The position numbers were made by a program, and so were the translations under genes. From assembly GCA_963750995.1 (NCBI GenBank), contig CAVVST010000004.1, forward strand, positions 992,001-1,056,000: DNA of 64,000 nucleotides, in the 5' to 3' direction. The notes under the pieces were generated by a model, which did no database searches, was not told the origin of the DNA, and saw only the letters and a list, made by a program, of their open reading frames with translations. Of this stretch, positions 18,669-28,080 are shown one piece after another. Source of the DNA: CAVVST01 sp963750995 (GTDB lineage Bacteria; Acidobacteriota; Vicinamibacteria; Vicinamibacterales; UBA2999). The first letter of the stretch is position 1. Every line of letters starts with the position of its first letter.

Positions 18669-18856
18669 GAGTGCCCCTTTCGATGTTGGACCTGGCTTGG
18701 GCAGCATCCGATGACCGTCCTGATGCCGCCTTCGCGCGTTCGGACGGTAGTATGTGGAACGGCACCGGCACCTTCCATTGACGGCGCGTTGAAAGAGTGT
18801 CGAATCTTCATCGACGCGGCCGGACGCGTATGACACGCTAGGCGCGTGATGCACGC

Positions 18857-21328
18857 ATGAGCGCTGCCTCAGCCTCCGTTACCTATCGCTTCGGAGACAT
18901 CGAAGTCGATGTGGCGGCTTACGAGGTGCGGCGTGGGGGACGCCGCCTGACACTCGCGCGGCAACCGATGGATCTCCTCCTGCTGCTGCTCGAGCGTCGG
19001 CAGGAATTGGTGTCACGCGAGGAGATCGCGAAGCGGTTGTGGCACCCGGAGGTGTTCACCGATGTCGATGCCGGCATCCGCACGGCCATTCTCAGAATCC
19101 GCCAGGCGTTAGGCGATTCCCGCGAATCGCCCCAATTTGTCGAAACCGTTCCGGGAAGGGGCTATCGCTTCGTGGCGCCAGTCGAAGTGGTGGCACCGTC
19201 TCTGCTCCAGTCGCCTCCCCGGCTGGGGGCTCCGGATCCTCCCGACAGGCTACGACACAACCTGGCAGCGGAGCTCACGAGCTTCATCGGACGTCGGAAG
19301 GAGCTCCGGGAACTGCCCCCAGTCCTGGGGTCATCGCGGCTGCTCACGCTGACAGGTGCGGGCGGCGTCGGAAAAACGCGGTTGGCGGTGCGGCTCGCGC
19401 GCGACCTCGTGAACCACTTCCGCGACGGCGTGTGGGTGGTCGATCTGGCGCCTCTCTCGGCGCCCAGTCTGGTGGCGCAGACGATCGTGACCGTCCTCGG
19501 TGTCCGCGAGGGCCCGAAGCGATCGGCCCGCGATATCCTCCTCGACACACTGCGCGATCGGGAACTCCTGCTCGTCATCGACAACTGCGAGCACCTGATC
19601 GCCGCCTGCGCCGAGCTCGTCGAAACCCTGCTCCGCGGCGCGCCCGCCTTGAGGATTCTTGCGACGAGCCGGGAAGCGCTCGGGGTGTCCGGCGAGACGG
19701 TCTGCCGTGTCCCATCGCTGTCGCTCCCGGAAGCAGGAGCATCCGTTCGCGCTGACGCGCTTGTCGAGTCGGAAGCGACACAACTATTCATCGAGCGGGC
19801 GACCGCCGTCGAGCCGGGCTTCACACCGACTGCGGACAACGCAGACGCCATCGCCCGTCTCTGCCGGCGTCTCGATGGAATCCCCCTCGCCATCGAGCTG
19901 GCGGCCGCCCGCGCCGTCGTCCTTTCGCCGCAGCAGATCGAGACAAGGCTGCACGACCGATTCCGTTTACTCACCGGCGGCTCACGCACGGCCATCGCGC
20001 GGCACCGGACGCTCGAGGCAACCGTGGACTGGAGTTACGAGCTCCTGTCGGATGTCGAACGGCAGTTGCTTCAGCGGCTGTCGGTGTTCCCCGCGTCGTG
20101 GACGCTGGAGGCCGCAGAGCACGTGTGCGGCAGCGACGGCATCAACGAGCACGACGTGCTCGATCTCTTGTCGCGGCTGGCCAGCAAGTCGCTGGTCGTG
20201 ATTGACAGCGACGGCGCAGGCGAGCACCGGTACCGCTTCCTCGAGACCGTCCGTCAGTACGCGCGCGAACGGCTTGCGCAGTCGGGCGCCGCAAGTCGAT
20301 TGCGTGAGCGCCATTTCGATTTTTTCTTCAACGAGTTTCGGGGAGCACGGCCCATCCTCCAAGGCCACGGTCAACTGGAGTTGCTCAAGCGACTCCGGAG
20401 CGAGCAGGAGAACGTTCGTGCGGCGCTCGAATGCGCCTTGACATCGCCTCCCCTTGCCGAGAAGGGCGTGGAGCTCGCCGGCGCGCTGTTCTGGTTCTGG
20501 ACCAAGCGCAGTCAGTTCGAGGAAGGAAGCCTCTGGCTCGAACGGGCGCTCGCCGTGAGGGTCGATCCGCCAGGTTCGTTGCGGGCAAGCGCGTTGCTGG
20601 GACTCGCAAACGTCTCGTACTTCCGGGGCATCGACGCCAGGGATCATCTCGCCGAGGCGCTATCGCTCGGCCGCGCGGCGGGGGATCCCTGGGTCATGTC
20701 GCACGCGCTGTTCCTGCAGGCTCTTGCCGCGCTTGAGCGCGGCGACTACGACCGCGCTGTGGCATGTGCGCTGGAGGCGCGAGCCGCCGCCGATGCTGGA
20801 GGCGGAGACGTCGACCATGCGGGTCCCCTCTTCGTGCTCGGCCACGTCGCCATGTTGAACGGCGATACAGAACGTGCACTGGCGCTCTACGATGAATCGA
20901 TCGACGTGAGTCGGCGTAACGGCGAGTCCTGGAGCCTGGGCATTCTGTTGTTGGCGGCCGCGGCGATGCGGATTATGCGAGACGACCATGTCCAGGGGCG
21001 CACGCAGGCGTCCGAGGCGCTGTCGCTGTTTCAGGAACTCGAGGATCCGCGCGGGATCGCGTGGAGTCTCGAAGTGTTCGCCGGCCTGCTGGCCGCCGGC
21101 GGAGAGCTCGAAGGAGCGGCCCGCTTGTGGGCAGCGTCAGAAGAACTGCTGGACAGCATCGGCGCCTCAGTGGCGCCGAACATCAGATTGATCCGAGATC
21201 GCTATCTCGAGTCAGTGAAAACATCGATGGGCGAGGCACGATTTGCGGTTGCGAGCGCCGAAGGGCGGGCGATGCCGCTGACGCAGGTGATGGCGCTCTC
21301 GCGGCATCAGGAGAGTCGACAGGGTTAA
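18857..21328 (+). CDS. Winged-helix transcriptional regulator with STAND-type ATPase and TPR domains
   Basis: An 823-residue protein. Residues 10-107 form an OmpR/PhoB-type winged helix (DIEVDVAAYEVRRGG, VETVPGRGYRFVAPVE). Residues 160-440 form an NB-ARC/AAA-like ATPase with P-loop GAGGVGKTRLA at 167-177 and Walker B LLLVIDNCEHL. The remainder is helical TPR-like repeats. Such proteins (COG3903-like, related to AfsR/MalT-type STAND regulators) sense a ligand through the repeats and switch by ATP binding. There is no receiver domain. Divergent from the SGNH esterase across 188 bases, so regulation of that gene is plausible but unproven. Confidence 0.85.
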   Translation: MSAASASVTYRFGDIEVDVAAYEVRRGGRRLTLARQPMDLLLLLLERRQELVSREEIAKRLWHPEVFTDVDAGIRTAILRIRQALGDSRESPQFVETVPGRGYRFVAPVEVVAPSLLQSPPRLGAPDPPDRLRHNLAAELTSFIGRRKELRELPPVLGSSRLLTLTGAGGVGKTRLAVRLARDLVNHFRDGVWVVDLAPLSAPSLVAQTIVTVLGVREGPKRSARDILLDTLRDRELLLVIDNCEHLIAACAELVETLLRGAPALRILATSREALGVSGETVCRVPSLSLPEAGASVRADALVESEATQLFIERATAVEPGFTPTADNADAIARLCRRLDGIPLAIELAAARAVVLSPQQIETRLHDRFRLLTGGSRTAIARHRTLEATVDWSYELLSDVERQLLQRLSVFPASWTLEAAEHVCGSDGINEHDVLDLLSRLASKSLVVIDSDGAGEHRYRFLETVRQYARERLAQSGAASRLRERHFDFFFNEFRGARPILQGHGQLELLKRLRSEQENVRAALECALTSPPLAEKGVELAGALFWFWTKRSQFEEGSLWLERALAVRVDPPGSLRASALLGLANVSYFRGIDARDHLAEALSLGRAAGDPWVMSHALFLQALAALERGDYDRAVACALEARAAADAGGGDVDHAGPLFVLGHVAMLNGDTERALALYDESIDVSRRNGESWSLGILLLAAAAMRIMRDDHVQGRTQASEALSLFQELEDPRGIAWSLEVFAGLLAAGGELEGAARLWAASEELLDSIGASVAPNIRLIRDRYLESVKTSMGEARFAVASAEGRAMPLTQVMALSRHQESRQG

Positions 21329-21712
21329 ATTTGCCGGACGTCCCGGTGTCCAGCGTTGAGCCGGGTGTCTGACTATGCAGTTCACGGTGGTCAGGCAGCG
21401 ACACATGCAGCCTCAACCTGGCGCAGCCACGATACGATCCGGTTCCAACTGGCGCTGTTCAATATTGGAGGTCCCATTGTGCAGCTGTCTCCTGAACCGC
21501 TGCCCACCATGACATGGTTGCCGTCCATGCCAGCGATGCCGGGTCGCCTTGCACGGTTGCACGCCCGGCCGATAAAAATCCGGGACATTGCACAATTTCC
21601 TTTAATTCGGATCGACGAGGCACCGACTCGCGCCAACAGGAGCGCTCTGCTGCCCAGATCTTTCAAGTCATCTCGCCGGCACCTGGCACGTCAATTCTTC
21701 GAATCTCCCGAA
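21329..21712. other. Gene-poor gap holding a decayed short repeat
   Basis: No full gene is supported. The gap carries copy B of the SWN mini-frame (separate entry) and weakly open, Arg/Ser-rich sequence on both strands without a family signature. It separates the convergent ends of the ATPase regulator and the methyltransferase. Confidence 0.4.
21391..21477 (-). repeat. Short repeated reading frame, copy B (SWNxIxxWLR peptide)
   Basis: A 28-codon frame beginning MGPPILNSASWNRIVSWLRQ and ending VAA at a TGA. It matches copy A at 17096-17173 in the core SWN-I--WLR and in the final AA plus stop. It lies just 3' of the ATPase-regulator gene on the opposite strand. Sequence drift between copies suggests an old duplicated element. 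Confidence 0.4.
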
Positions 21713-22540
21713 CTATGTTCGCGCCGACGCGGTGAGGATGGGTTGTCCGTATATCAGGCCGCCATCTGCCGCCCAACTCGCCCACCCGGCCACTACGTCG
21801 CGCTCAAAAGCCGCGCGGCCCTCGCCGTTCAGTTCGCCGATCGCCCCCGCCAGCGGGGTGCTGTGGACGTATTGCCACAAAAAGTCTCGCGCAGCAGGAA
21901 GCCGAAGCTGCCTGGTTTCCATGCGGACGTGGACCTCGTCGAACCCGGCGTTCTGGAATAGACCTTCCAATTCGCCGCCATCGTTCAACGAGAAGACCTG
22001 CTGGACGAACACGCCAACCGCAGCGCCTACATGATGCGTTACAGCCTGCTCCAGAACCTCGAAGAAGGCGGTCGGAGCCGGCACGCTGACGTATGCGCGT
22101 CCGCCAGGCGCCAGCACGCGGCGCATTTCTCTCAGGGCTGCGGCCCTGTCCGCAAAAAACTGGAGGGCAAGCTGGCAGAAGACGACGTCGAACGCGGCGT
22201 CCGGCAGCGGCATCGCCTCGGCAGCGGTTTCATACCATTGAATCGACGCTCGCCCGGAGGACGCGGCCACCGTGCGCGCGACACCTAGCATTCCCGGGTT
22301 GACGTCCGCGCCTGCGACGCTCCCGGCCGTACCAACACGATCGGCCGCGAGGCGCGCGACGACGCCGGTTCCGCACGCAACGTCCAGGACGCGTTCGCCC
22401 GGACGCAGCGCCGCCGCGGCGACGAGCTGTTCGGCGAGCGGACCGCCAATAGCCGGAACGAAGTAGCGCTCGTAGTTCTCGGCCGCGCTGCCGCCGTACG
22501 ACGTGCCATAGAATTTCTGTGGTGCGTTTGTCATGGTCAT
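21713..22540 (-). CDS. Class I SAM-dependent methyltransferase
   Basis: A 275-residue protein. ATG at 22540 follows GAGGAGACGAAC; an upstream extension lacks family sequence. The Rossmann SAM-binding motif is VLDVACGTGVVARLAADRVG, followed by VAGADVNPGML (motif II), PLPDAAFDVVFCQLALQFF (post-motif) and LREMRRVLAPGGRAYVSV. This places it in the UbiE/COG2226-like group of small-molecule methyltransferases; the substrate is unknown. It is downstream of the LuxR-TPR regulator gene on the same strand with a 174-base gap, so it may be that regulator's target. Confidence 0.85.
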   Translation of the reverse strand: MTMTNAPQKFYGTSYGGSAAENYERYFVPAIGGPLAEQLVAAAALRPGERVLDVACGTGVVARLAADRVGTAGSVAGADVNPGMLGVARTVAASSGRASIQWYETAAEAMPLPDAAFDVVFCQLALQFFADRAAALREMRRVLAPGGRAYVSVPAPTAFFEVLEQAVTHHVGAAVGVFVQQVFSLNDGGELEGLFQNAGFDEVHVRMETRQLRLPAARDFLWQYVHSTPLAGAIGELNGEGRAAFERDVVAGWASWAADGGLIYGQPILTASART

Positions 22541-22714
22541 GTTCGTCTCCTCGTGCGCAAGGGCGTTCGGACGAACACGGTACGAGAATGCCGACGGTCG
22601 ACGCTTCGGTGAAACTACCCACGTCGCGGACACGGACCCATGGGTAGTCCTCCGTACGCTTGCGAATGCGGCTCACGCACGTTGGCGCTGAGCTGTCTCC
22701 TTTGGGAGATGGCT

Positions 22715-24388
22715 TTATCGAACGAGGCCGTGCTCGTAGGTGTACGCAGTGGCGGCGGAGCGCGACGATAGCTCCAGCTTGGTGAGGATGTTGCTAACAT
22801 GGCGATCGACGGTCCGTTCGCTGATGGCAAGTTCGCGGGCGATCGCGCGATTGCTTTCGCCGGACGCGATCAGCCTGATCACCTGGAGCTCGCGTGGCGT
22901 CAGTGATGCCGCGGCTCCCCGCGATGATGGCGCCAGGAGCTCATTCACGCGCGCGACATCAGGCGCTGCCCCTAGCCGCAGGAACACGCGGAGCGCGGCG
23001 TCGAATTCCAGTTCGGCCGCGTCCGAGTCGCCGACCTGACGCCAGCTCAGCCCCATCGCGACGCGAACGCGCGCCGCTTCGTACGGAACCTCCAGAGACT
23101 GCCACTCGACCCATGCGGCGCGGAGCGCGTCGAGAGCGTCGCGCGGCTGTCCTTGTGTCAACAGGATTGCTCCCCTCGCCTGCGTCGACAGGGCGCGCAA
23201 ATATGGCGCCGGCATAGCCTCCGCGAGTGCTGCCAGTTCCTCGGCGGCATCGCGAGCAGCGGGGAGAACTTGCGCCGCGAGCATGATGTCTACGCACGCC
23301 GCGAGCACGCCGACGCGCACGGCCCGCTTCTGACGCTGGCTGCGTATACGTCGGATGGCCGCCACCGCGGCTTCGACGCGCCCCTGCGCAAGACGAAGCA
23401 GCGCAAGCCCTGGTTCGGGCGAGCGGCCGTACAGGTGCGCCTGACGATAGGCCGCTTCAGCCTCGCCGAATTGCCCTTGCATCCGGCGAATCTCGGCCAT
23501 TTCGTAGAAGGCGGCGCCAATCGGATACGCCCGCGTTCGATAATCCAGCGGCGCGGACGGGACCGGCTGATTCGCGGGCTGGGATGCAACCGCGCACGCC
23601 TGGCCCGCTTGTGCGAGCGCGCTCGACCAGTCGCCCGTCAACCGCATGGTTTCGGCGCGATGCACGAGGCAATGTCCGCGAAACGGCAGGAGATCCGGCT
23701 GGTCCGCGCACCATCCCGAGAGCGCCGCCGTCCATTCGCGAGCGCGTGCGACATCGAGGATGTCGTAGCATGCCTCGATCACGGCGCAGTAGATGACTCC
23801 AGATGAAATCGGGGACAGCGCGTGGGTCGTCACGGCCACCATCGCTTCATCGAACAGCGCGATCGCGGCAGCGCTCTCTGCGCGGCTCGCGGCCGCCTGC
23901 GCGAGCCCGAGCAAACTGAACGCCTTCAGTTCTGCGTCGTCGCTGGTTCTGGCGAGCACCGCGACACGGGTGAATGCGTCGCACGCCGCGTCGAGGTCGC
24001 CGCGCTTCGCATGCGTTCGCGCGACGAGCACCAGCAACAGGCCACGTTCCGGACACTCCGCGTCCTCATCGAGTAACCGCTCCGCTGTGGAGAGCCACCC
24101 GCCGCCGCGAGCCCAGTCGCCGATCGCCAGTAGCTGAAGCACCAGCCAGAACGCACACCGTGCCGCCCGTCGCTGGTCCCGCGTGCGCAGCCACTCGTAG
24201 GCGCGGGTCCAGGCCCTCTCGCTGCCTTCATCGTTGCCGATGAGGTAAGCGGCGGTCGCCATCATTTCGAGATCGCGGCCTTCGAGGGGCGCGTCGGCGT
24301 CGGCTGCTGACAACCGGGCGTACGCCTCTTTCCACGCGCGCTGCGCGAAAGCCTGCCGCCCGCGATCGAGAGAATCCAGCACGGCCAA
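22715..24388 (-). CDS. LuxR-family regulator with TPR-rich N-terminus
   Basis: A 557-residue protein. About 480 residues of helix-turn-helix repeats rich in Ala, Leu and Arg (TPR/SEL-like) precede a clear LuxR/GerE DNA-binding domain at the C-terminus: LTPRELQVIRLIASGESNRA then RELAISERTVDRHVSNILTK. There is no P-loop, so it is a shortened relative of the MalT/LAL regulators. It is encoded immediately before the methyltransferase gene on the same strand. The TPR part probably senses a protein or small ligand. Confidence 0.85.
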   Translation of the reverse strand: MAVLDSLDRGRQAFAQRAWKEAYARLSAADADAPLEGRDLEMMATAAYLIGNDEGSERAWTRAYEWLRTRDQRRAARCAFWLVLQLLAIGDWARGGGWLSTAERLLDEDAECPERGLLLVLVARTHAKRGDLDAACDAFTRVAVLARTSDDAELKAFSLLGLAQAAASRAESAAAIALFDEAMVAVTTHALSPISSGVIYCAVIEACYDILDVARAREWTAALSGWCADQPDLLPFRGHCLVHRAETMRLTGDWSSALAQAGQACAVASQPANQPVPSAPLDYRTRAYPIGAAFYEMAEIRRMQGQFGEAEAAYRQAHLYGRSPEPGLALLRLAQGRVEAAVAAIRRIRSQRQKRAVRVGVLAACVDIMLAAQVLPAARDAAEELAALAEAMPAPYLRALSTQARGAILLTQGQPRDALDALRAAWVEWQSLEVPYEAARVRVAMGLSWRQVGDSDAAELEFDAALRVFLRLGAAPDVARVNELLAPSSRGAAASLTPRELQVIRLIASGESNRAIARELAISERTVDRHVSNILTKLELSSRSAATAYTYEHGLVR

Positions 24389-24488
24389 CTCAGATTTTAG
24401 CGAAGCCCCAGGCGCCGCGGTGAGGCGCGAACTCTTCAGACGAGCTTCCGAACCGACAGGTCGTCGGCTGGCTCGTCGAGGAAGGCGA

Positions 24489-25077
24489 TTAGGCTGTCGT
24501 AATCACGATGGCGCAGCATGTTGAGGTGCCGCCGCGACGGTACCCATGGGGACGGCCGGAGTCGAAGTACATCGAGTCACCGGACTCGAGCGCGTGCTCC
24601 TGGCCGTCGATGTGAACGTTCAACCTACCCTTGAGCGTGTAGATGAACTCCACGCCCGCGTGCGTGTGCAACCGGACGTTGTCGCGCGCCACGGGAAGGA
24701 ACTCGGCGTAGTACCGAGTTGAACCGCCGCTCGGTCGCGGGGTAGTCCAGCGACTCGAAGCGATAAGACATGTCCTTCCCATCCTTACGCTCTGGGAGCT
24801 GCACGCGCTCCGCCTTGCGGACCACCGCCACGAGCGGCTTCTCCCGCGCGCCGGCGAAGAAATAGTCGAGGCCGACGCTGAAGACGAGCGCGATCCGCAG
24901 CAGCGTCGGCAGCGTCGGGAAAAGGCGCCCCCTTTCGAGCTTCGAGAGCAACGCCGGCGACAGCCCGGAGTGCTGCCCCAGTTCGACGAGCCCCATCTTC
25001 TTCTTCAGCCGTAAGGCGCGAATCTTCGCGCCGATCGCATAGTCGCTGAGCCCTGCTTCGAGTGTTGCCGACAGCAT
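24489..25077 (-). CDS. XRE-cupin transcriptional regulator, one frameshift
   Basis: The first frame starts at ATG 25077 and gives a Cro/CI helix-turn-helix (IGAKIRALRLKKKMGLVELG, LSPALLSKLERGRLFPTLPT). Near 24720 the frame changes and continues as TRYYAEFLPVARDNVRLHTH, then AGVEFIYTLKGRLNVHIDGQ, a cupin-2 barrel with metal-type His residues, and YFDSGRPHGYRR. Joined, the protein is about 195 residues, the usual size for HTH-cupin repressors such as PuuR relatives. A one-base indel within GGTTCAACTCGGTACTAC explains the break. It is divergent from DUF378; a palindrome in between may be its operator. Confidence 0.75.
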
Positions 25078-25159
25078 TCCCCCTCCAGTTTGTCGTGACA
25101 GTCACATTGCGCGCGGTTCTTGTCGTCGCATTCACATGACTTTGCGAACGAGCGAGGAT

Positions 25160-25175
25160 TTTACTTTAAAGCAAA
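25160..25175. promoter_or_regulatory. Candidate operator for the XRE-cupin regulator
   Basis: The 16-base sequence TTTACTTTAAAGCAAA is an imperfect palindrome around CTTTAAAG. It lies in the 169-base divergent region between the XRE-cupin gene and DUF378. On the minus strand a TTGACT box at 25195-25190 sits about 20 bases upstream, so the palindrome would overlap the -10 region of the regulator's own promoter. Autoregulation is inferred from position only. Confidence 0.35.
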
Positions 25176-25246
25176 CTAATGTGCACTACAGTCAATACAT
25201 TGCACTGCGCCGGCAAAGTACCGGACGCAGCCCAGGAGGAAGAGTC

Positions 25247-25486
25247 ATGAAGCAGATTGACGTCATCGCCGCGGTCCTCGTCGTCGTCGGAGCGCTCAAC
25301 TGGGGGCTGATTGCCGTCGCCCGTTTCGACCTCGTCGCAACCCTGTTCAGGATGCAGTTCGGTGAGGTCTCGGCAGCCAGCGCCCTCGTCTACGGGCTGG
25401 TCGGTCTGGCCGGGCTGTACCAAGCAGTGTCGTGGAAGCGCGTACAGAGCCGCTGGGCGCAGCCCGCGGCGATCTCGACTCGCTAG
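25247..25486 (+). CDS. DUF378 small membrane protein
   Basis: A 79-residue protein; ATG at 25247 follows AGGAGGAAGAGTC, a strong ribosome binding site. It begins MKQIDVIAAVLVVVGALNWG, the hallmark of DUF378 (YuzA-like) proteins, and has two transmembrane helices (about 5-25 and 42-60) separated by FDLVATLFR. The function of the family is unknown. It precedes the fasciclin gene by 38 bases and is probably co-transcribed with it. Confidence 0.85.
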   Translation: MKQIDVIAAVLVVVGALNWGLIAVARFDLVATLFRMQFGEVSAASALVYGLVGLAGLYQAVSWKRVQSRWAQPAAISTR

Positions 25487-25524
25487 TTCGTCAACTCCCA
25501 AACTCGATCACGGAGCAGAAACAA

Positions 25525-26022
25525 ATGAAGAAGAAGATGATTGCAGGAATCGTGGCCGCCATGACCATCACTGGCGCTGCCGCCAACCTCGGTGCTGCCA
25601 CCGCTGACAAGGACATCGTCGATACTGCGGTAGCGGCCGGATCGTTCAAGACGCTTGCGAAGGCACTCCAGGCGGCCGACCTCGTCGAGACACTGAAGGG
25701 AGCCGGGCCTTTCACGGTGTTTGCGCCGACCGACGAGGCCTTCGCGAAGCTGCCCGCGGGAACGCTCGAGACGCTGCTGAAGCCCGAGAACAAGGCGAAG
25801 CTTCAGCGCATTCTCAAGTATCACGTGGTTCCTGGTCACGTGATGGCGGCGGACGTGGTCAAGATGCGTTCGGCGAAGGCAGTCAGCGGGGACACGCTGA
25901 CGATCGCATCCCGCGATGGCAGTGTGACCATTGACGGCGCGAAGGTCGTGAAGACCGACATCGCCGCGACCAACGGCGTCATCCACGTGATCGACAGCGT
26001 CATCCTGCCGAAGGACGAATAG
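25525..26022 (+). CDS. Secreted fasciclin (FAS1) domain protein
   Basis: A 165-residue protein with signal peptide MKKKMIAGIVAAMTITGAAA. A single FAS1 domain covers residues 30-165: conserved H1 box FTVFAPTDEAFAKLP, the central LQRILKYHVVPG, and H2-type NGVIHVIDSVILP at the end. FAS1 proteins mediate adhesion or matrix contacts outside the cell; bacterial members are often small secreted proteins like this. It sits between DUF378 and an SDR-family gene that starts nine bases later. Confidence 0.9.
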   Translation: MKKKMIAGIVAAMTITGAAANLGAATADKDIVDTAVAAGSFKTLAKALQAADLVETLKGAGPFTVFAPTDEAFAKLPAGTLETLLKPENKAKLQRILKYHVVPGHVMAADVVKMRSAKAVSGDTLTIASRDGSVTIDGAKVVKTDIAATNGVIHVIDSVILPKDE

Positions 26023-26030
26023 ACCTGGGC

Positions 26031-27503
26031 ATGGACGCACCAGTCCTCGTCACCGGCGCGACGGGATACATCGGCGGTCGTCTTCTTCGACATTTCGAAG
26101 GGGCCGGCCGTCCGGTGCGGTGCCTTGCGCGGAATCCCGAACGCGTCCGGGCAACCCGATCAACGACGGAGGTCGTCCAGGGTGATTGCCTCGATGAGGA
26201 GTCGCTTGACCTCGCTCTCGCTGGCGTGGACTCGGCTTACTACCTCGTCCACTCCATGTCGGTCGGCGCCGATTTCGCGGAGGTGGATCGGCATGCTGCT
26301 GCAACCTTCGGCCGCGCGGCGGCTCGTGCGGGCGTCCGGCGCATCATCTATCTGGGCGGCCTGGCCGATCAGGCGGGTTCGCTCTCCAGCCATCTCCAGA
26401 GTCGAGCCGAAACCGGATCCGTCCTGCGCGCCAGTGGTATTCCGGTCATCGAGTTCAGAGCATCAATCGTGATTGGCGACGGAAGTCTGTCGTTCCAAAT
26501 GATCGAGGCGCTGGTCGAGCGCCTGCCCGTCATGGTGTGCCCGCGATGGGTCGCGACGTTGACACAACCGATGGCTGTTGACGACGTGGTGGCGTACCTA
26601 TCGGCAGCCCTGGAACTGCCTGATACCCCTAGTGAAGTGTTCGAGATCGGCGGTCCAGACGTCGTCTCGTACGGTGACATCATGCGGGAGTATGCGCAGC
26701 TCCGCGGGCTGCGCCGTTGGCTGCTGCCCGTACCGTTGTTGACGCCGCACCTGTCGGGACTTTGGCTCGCACTGGTGACACCGGCGCAGGCCCGCGTCGG
26801 TCGCGCGCTGCTGGAAGGGTTGAAGAACCGGACGGTGGTCAGATCGTCAGCGGCATTCGACGCGTTCCAGATCGAACCGACGCCGTTGCGCGTGGCGCTG
26901 GCGAAGGCGATAGAGGGTGGCGCTCGGTTGCGCCAGAAGGTCGACACGCGGACCACTGTTCTTGACGCGCCCCCGTCGCAGGTCTTTGCTCCGATCAAGC
27001 AGATTGGCGGAACGAACGGCTGGTACTTCGCGAACTCTCTCTGGCGAGCGCGAGGCTGGCTGGACCTCGGTTTCGGAGGCGTGGGCATGGGACGCGGCCG
27101 TCGCGATCCCGAGAATTGCCAGCTGACAGATGTCATCGACGGCTGGACTGTCGAGGCGTACGAACCGGATCGACGCCTGCGGCTCAAAGCCGATCTGAAG
27201 TTGCCCGGCAGCGGTTGGCTGGAATTCCAGGTCACGCCGCTCGACGACGGCCGGCGATCGCTCATCCGCCAGACGGCGACGTTCGACCCTCGAGGCCTGC
27301 TGGGCCGCGCGTACTGGTACATCCTCGTTCCAGTGCACGAGTGGATGTTCGGCGGCCTCCTGCATGAGATCGCGCGTCGCGCCAAGCCACGCAGAATGCG
27401 CGCTCAACCGCGAGGCGCCGAAGTGCCCGACTATCCGGAGCTGGCCGGCGGTTCGCAGTGGTCCGCGACCAGGTCTATCTGCAGCCGCATCCGGTCGAGC
27501 TGA
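26031..27503 (+). CDS. SDR-family NAD(P)-binding protein fused to DUF2867
   Basis: A 490-residue protein. The N-terminus LVTGATGYIGGRLLRHFEGA is the extended/atypical SDR nucleotide-binding motif, with further family sequence VDSAYYLVHSM and RIIYLGGLAD. From about residue 300 a DUF2867 domain follows (TTVLDAPPSQVFAPIKQIGG, NGWYFANSLWRARGWLDL, GRAYWYILVPVHEWMFGGLL). This two-domain form is common in bacteria, sometimes beside pigment, lipid or photolyase genes; the reaction is not known. It starts nine bases after the fasciclin stop and is followed after 19 bases by another conserved gene. Confidence 0.85.
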   Translation: MDAPVLVTGATGYIGGRLLRHFEGAGRPVRCLARNPERVRATRSTTEVVQGDCLDEESLDLALAGVDSAYYLVHSMSVGADFAEVDRHAAATFGRAAARAGVRRIIYLGGLADQAGSLSSHLQSRAETGSVLRASGIPVIEFRASIVIGDGSLSFQMIEALVERLPVMVCPRWVATLTQPMAVDDVVAYLSAALELPDTPSEVFEIGGPDVVSYGDIMREYAQLRGLRRWLLPVPLLTPHLSGLWLALVTPAQARVGRALLEGLKNRTVVRSSAAFDAFQIEPTPLRVALAKAIEGGARLRQKVDTRTTVLDAPPSQVFAPIKQIGGTNGWYFANSLWRARGWLDLGFGGVGMGRGRRDPENCQLTDVIDGWTVEAYEPDRRLRLKADLKLPGSGWLEFQVTPLDDGRRSLIRQTATFDPRGLLGRAYWYILVPVHEWMFGGLLHEIARRAKPRRMRAQPRGAEVPDYPELAGGSQWSATRSICSRIRSS

Positions 27504-27522
27504 TGTTGCGAAACCACGTGTG

Positions 27523-28032
27523 ATGGCGATGAGCAAGAAAGTCAACATCACCGACCGGATGCAGCGCGGCTACGTCTACTGGCGTACCGAGCCGGTCGGC
27601 CGGAACTTCGCGCCGGGCTTCACGCCGGATCTGACGCCGAAAGAGATGCTGGGGCTGGGCATCTTCGGCGGGAAGTACATGACGGATTGCCAGGAGGAGT
27701 TTCCACGGAGCTGGTTCGCCCGCGCCAGGCTGTGCGCCGAGCGGCATGACGCGCGGCTGAATTGTTTCGGCGTGAACGCCTCGCAGTCGCTCGCTGTCTG
27801 GCGTCGCAGCGGATGGATCCACAAGCAGGATCCACGTGGGTGGTTCCAGTGGTATTGCCGTTACTACATGGGTCGCAGAACCGCCGACGACGCCCGGCAG
27901 ATTCGACGCTGGCGGGCGATCGCGCGGCACGTGGCGGCGATTCGGAAGCACTGCGATCCGGGCGATCTCGAATGTCGGAGGCGCCAGCGGCAGGCCGTCC
28001 TTCACTGGGCATACGACAGCCGAAAGATATAG
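27523..28032 (+). CDS. Conserved uncharacterised protein (GYVYWRTEP / WAYDSRKI family)
   Basis: A 169-residue soluble protein; ATG at 27523, with a second in-frame ATG two codons later. It contains GYVYWRTEPVGRNFAPGF, LTPKEMLGLGIFGGKYMTD, DPRGWFQWYCRYYMGRR and ends AVLHWAYDSRKI. From memory this string is strongly conserved among uncharacterised bacterial proteins, which suggests a specific but unknown biochemical role. Trp, Tyr and Arg are abundant; there is no signal peptide. It is the last gene of the 25.2-28.0 kb plus-strand run. Confidence 0.75.
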   Translation: MAMSKKVNITDRMQRGYVYWRTEPVGRNFAPGFTPDLTPKEMLGLGIFGGKYMTDCQEEFPRSWFARARLCAERHDARLNCFGVNASQSLAVWRRSGWIHKQDPRGWFQWYCRYYMGRRTADDARQIRRWRAIARHVAAIRKHCDPGDLECRRRQRQAVLHWAYDSRKI

Positions 28033-28080
28033 GAAGGGTGTGACATGCGGTTCGTGACGGGCGCGACCCGCACCGACACC

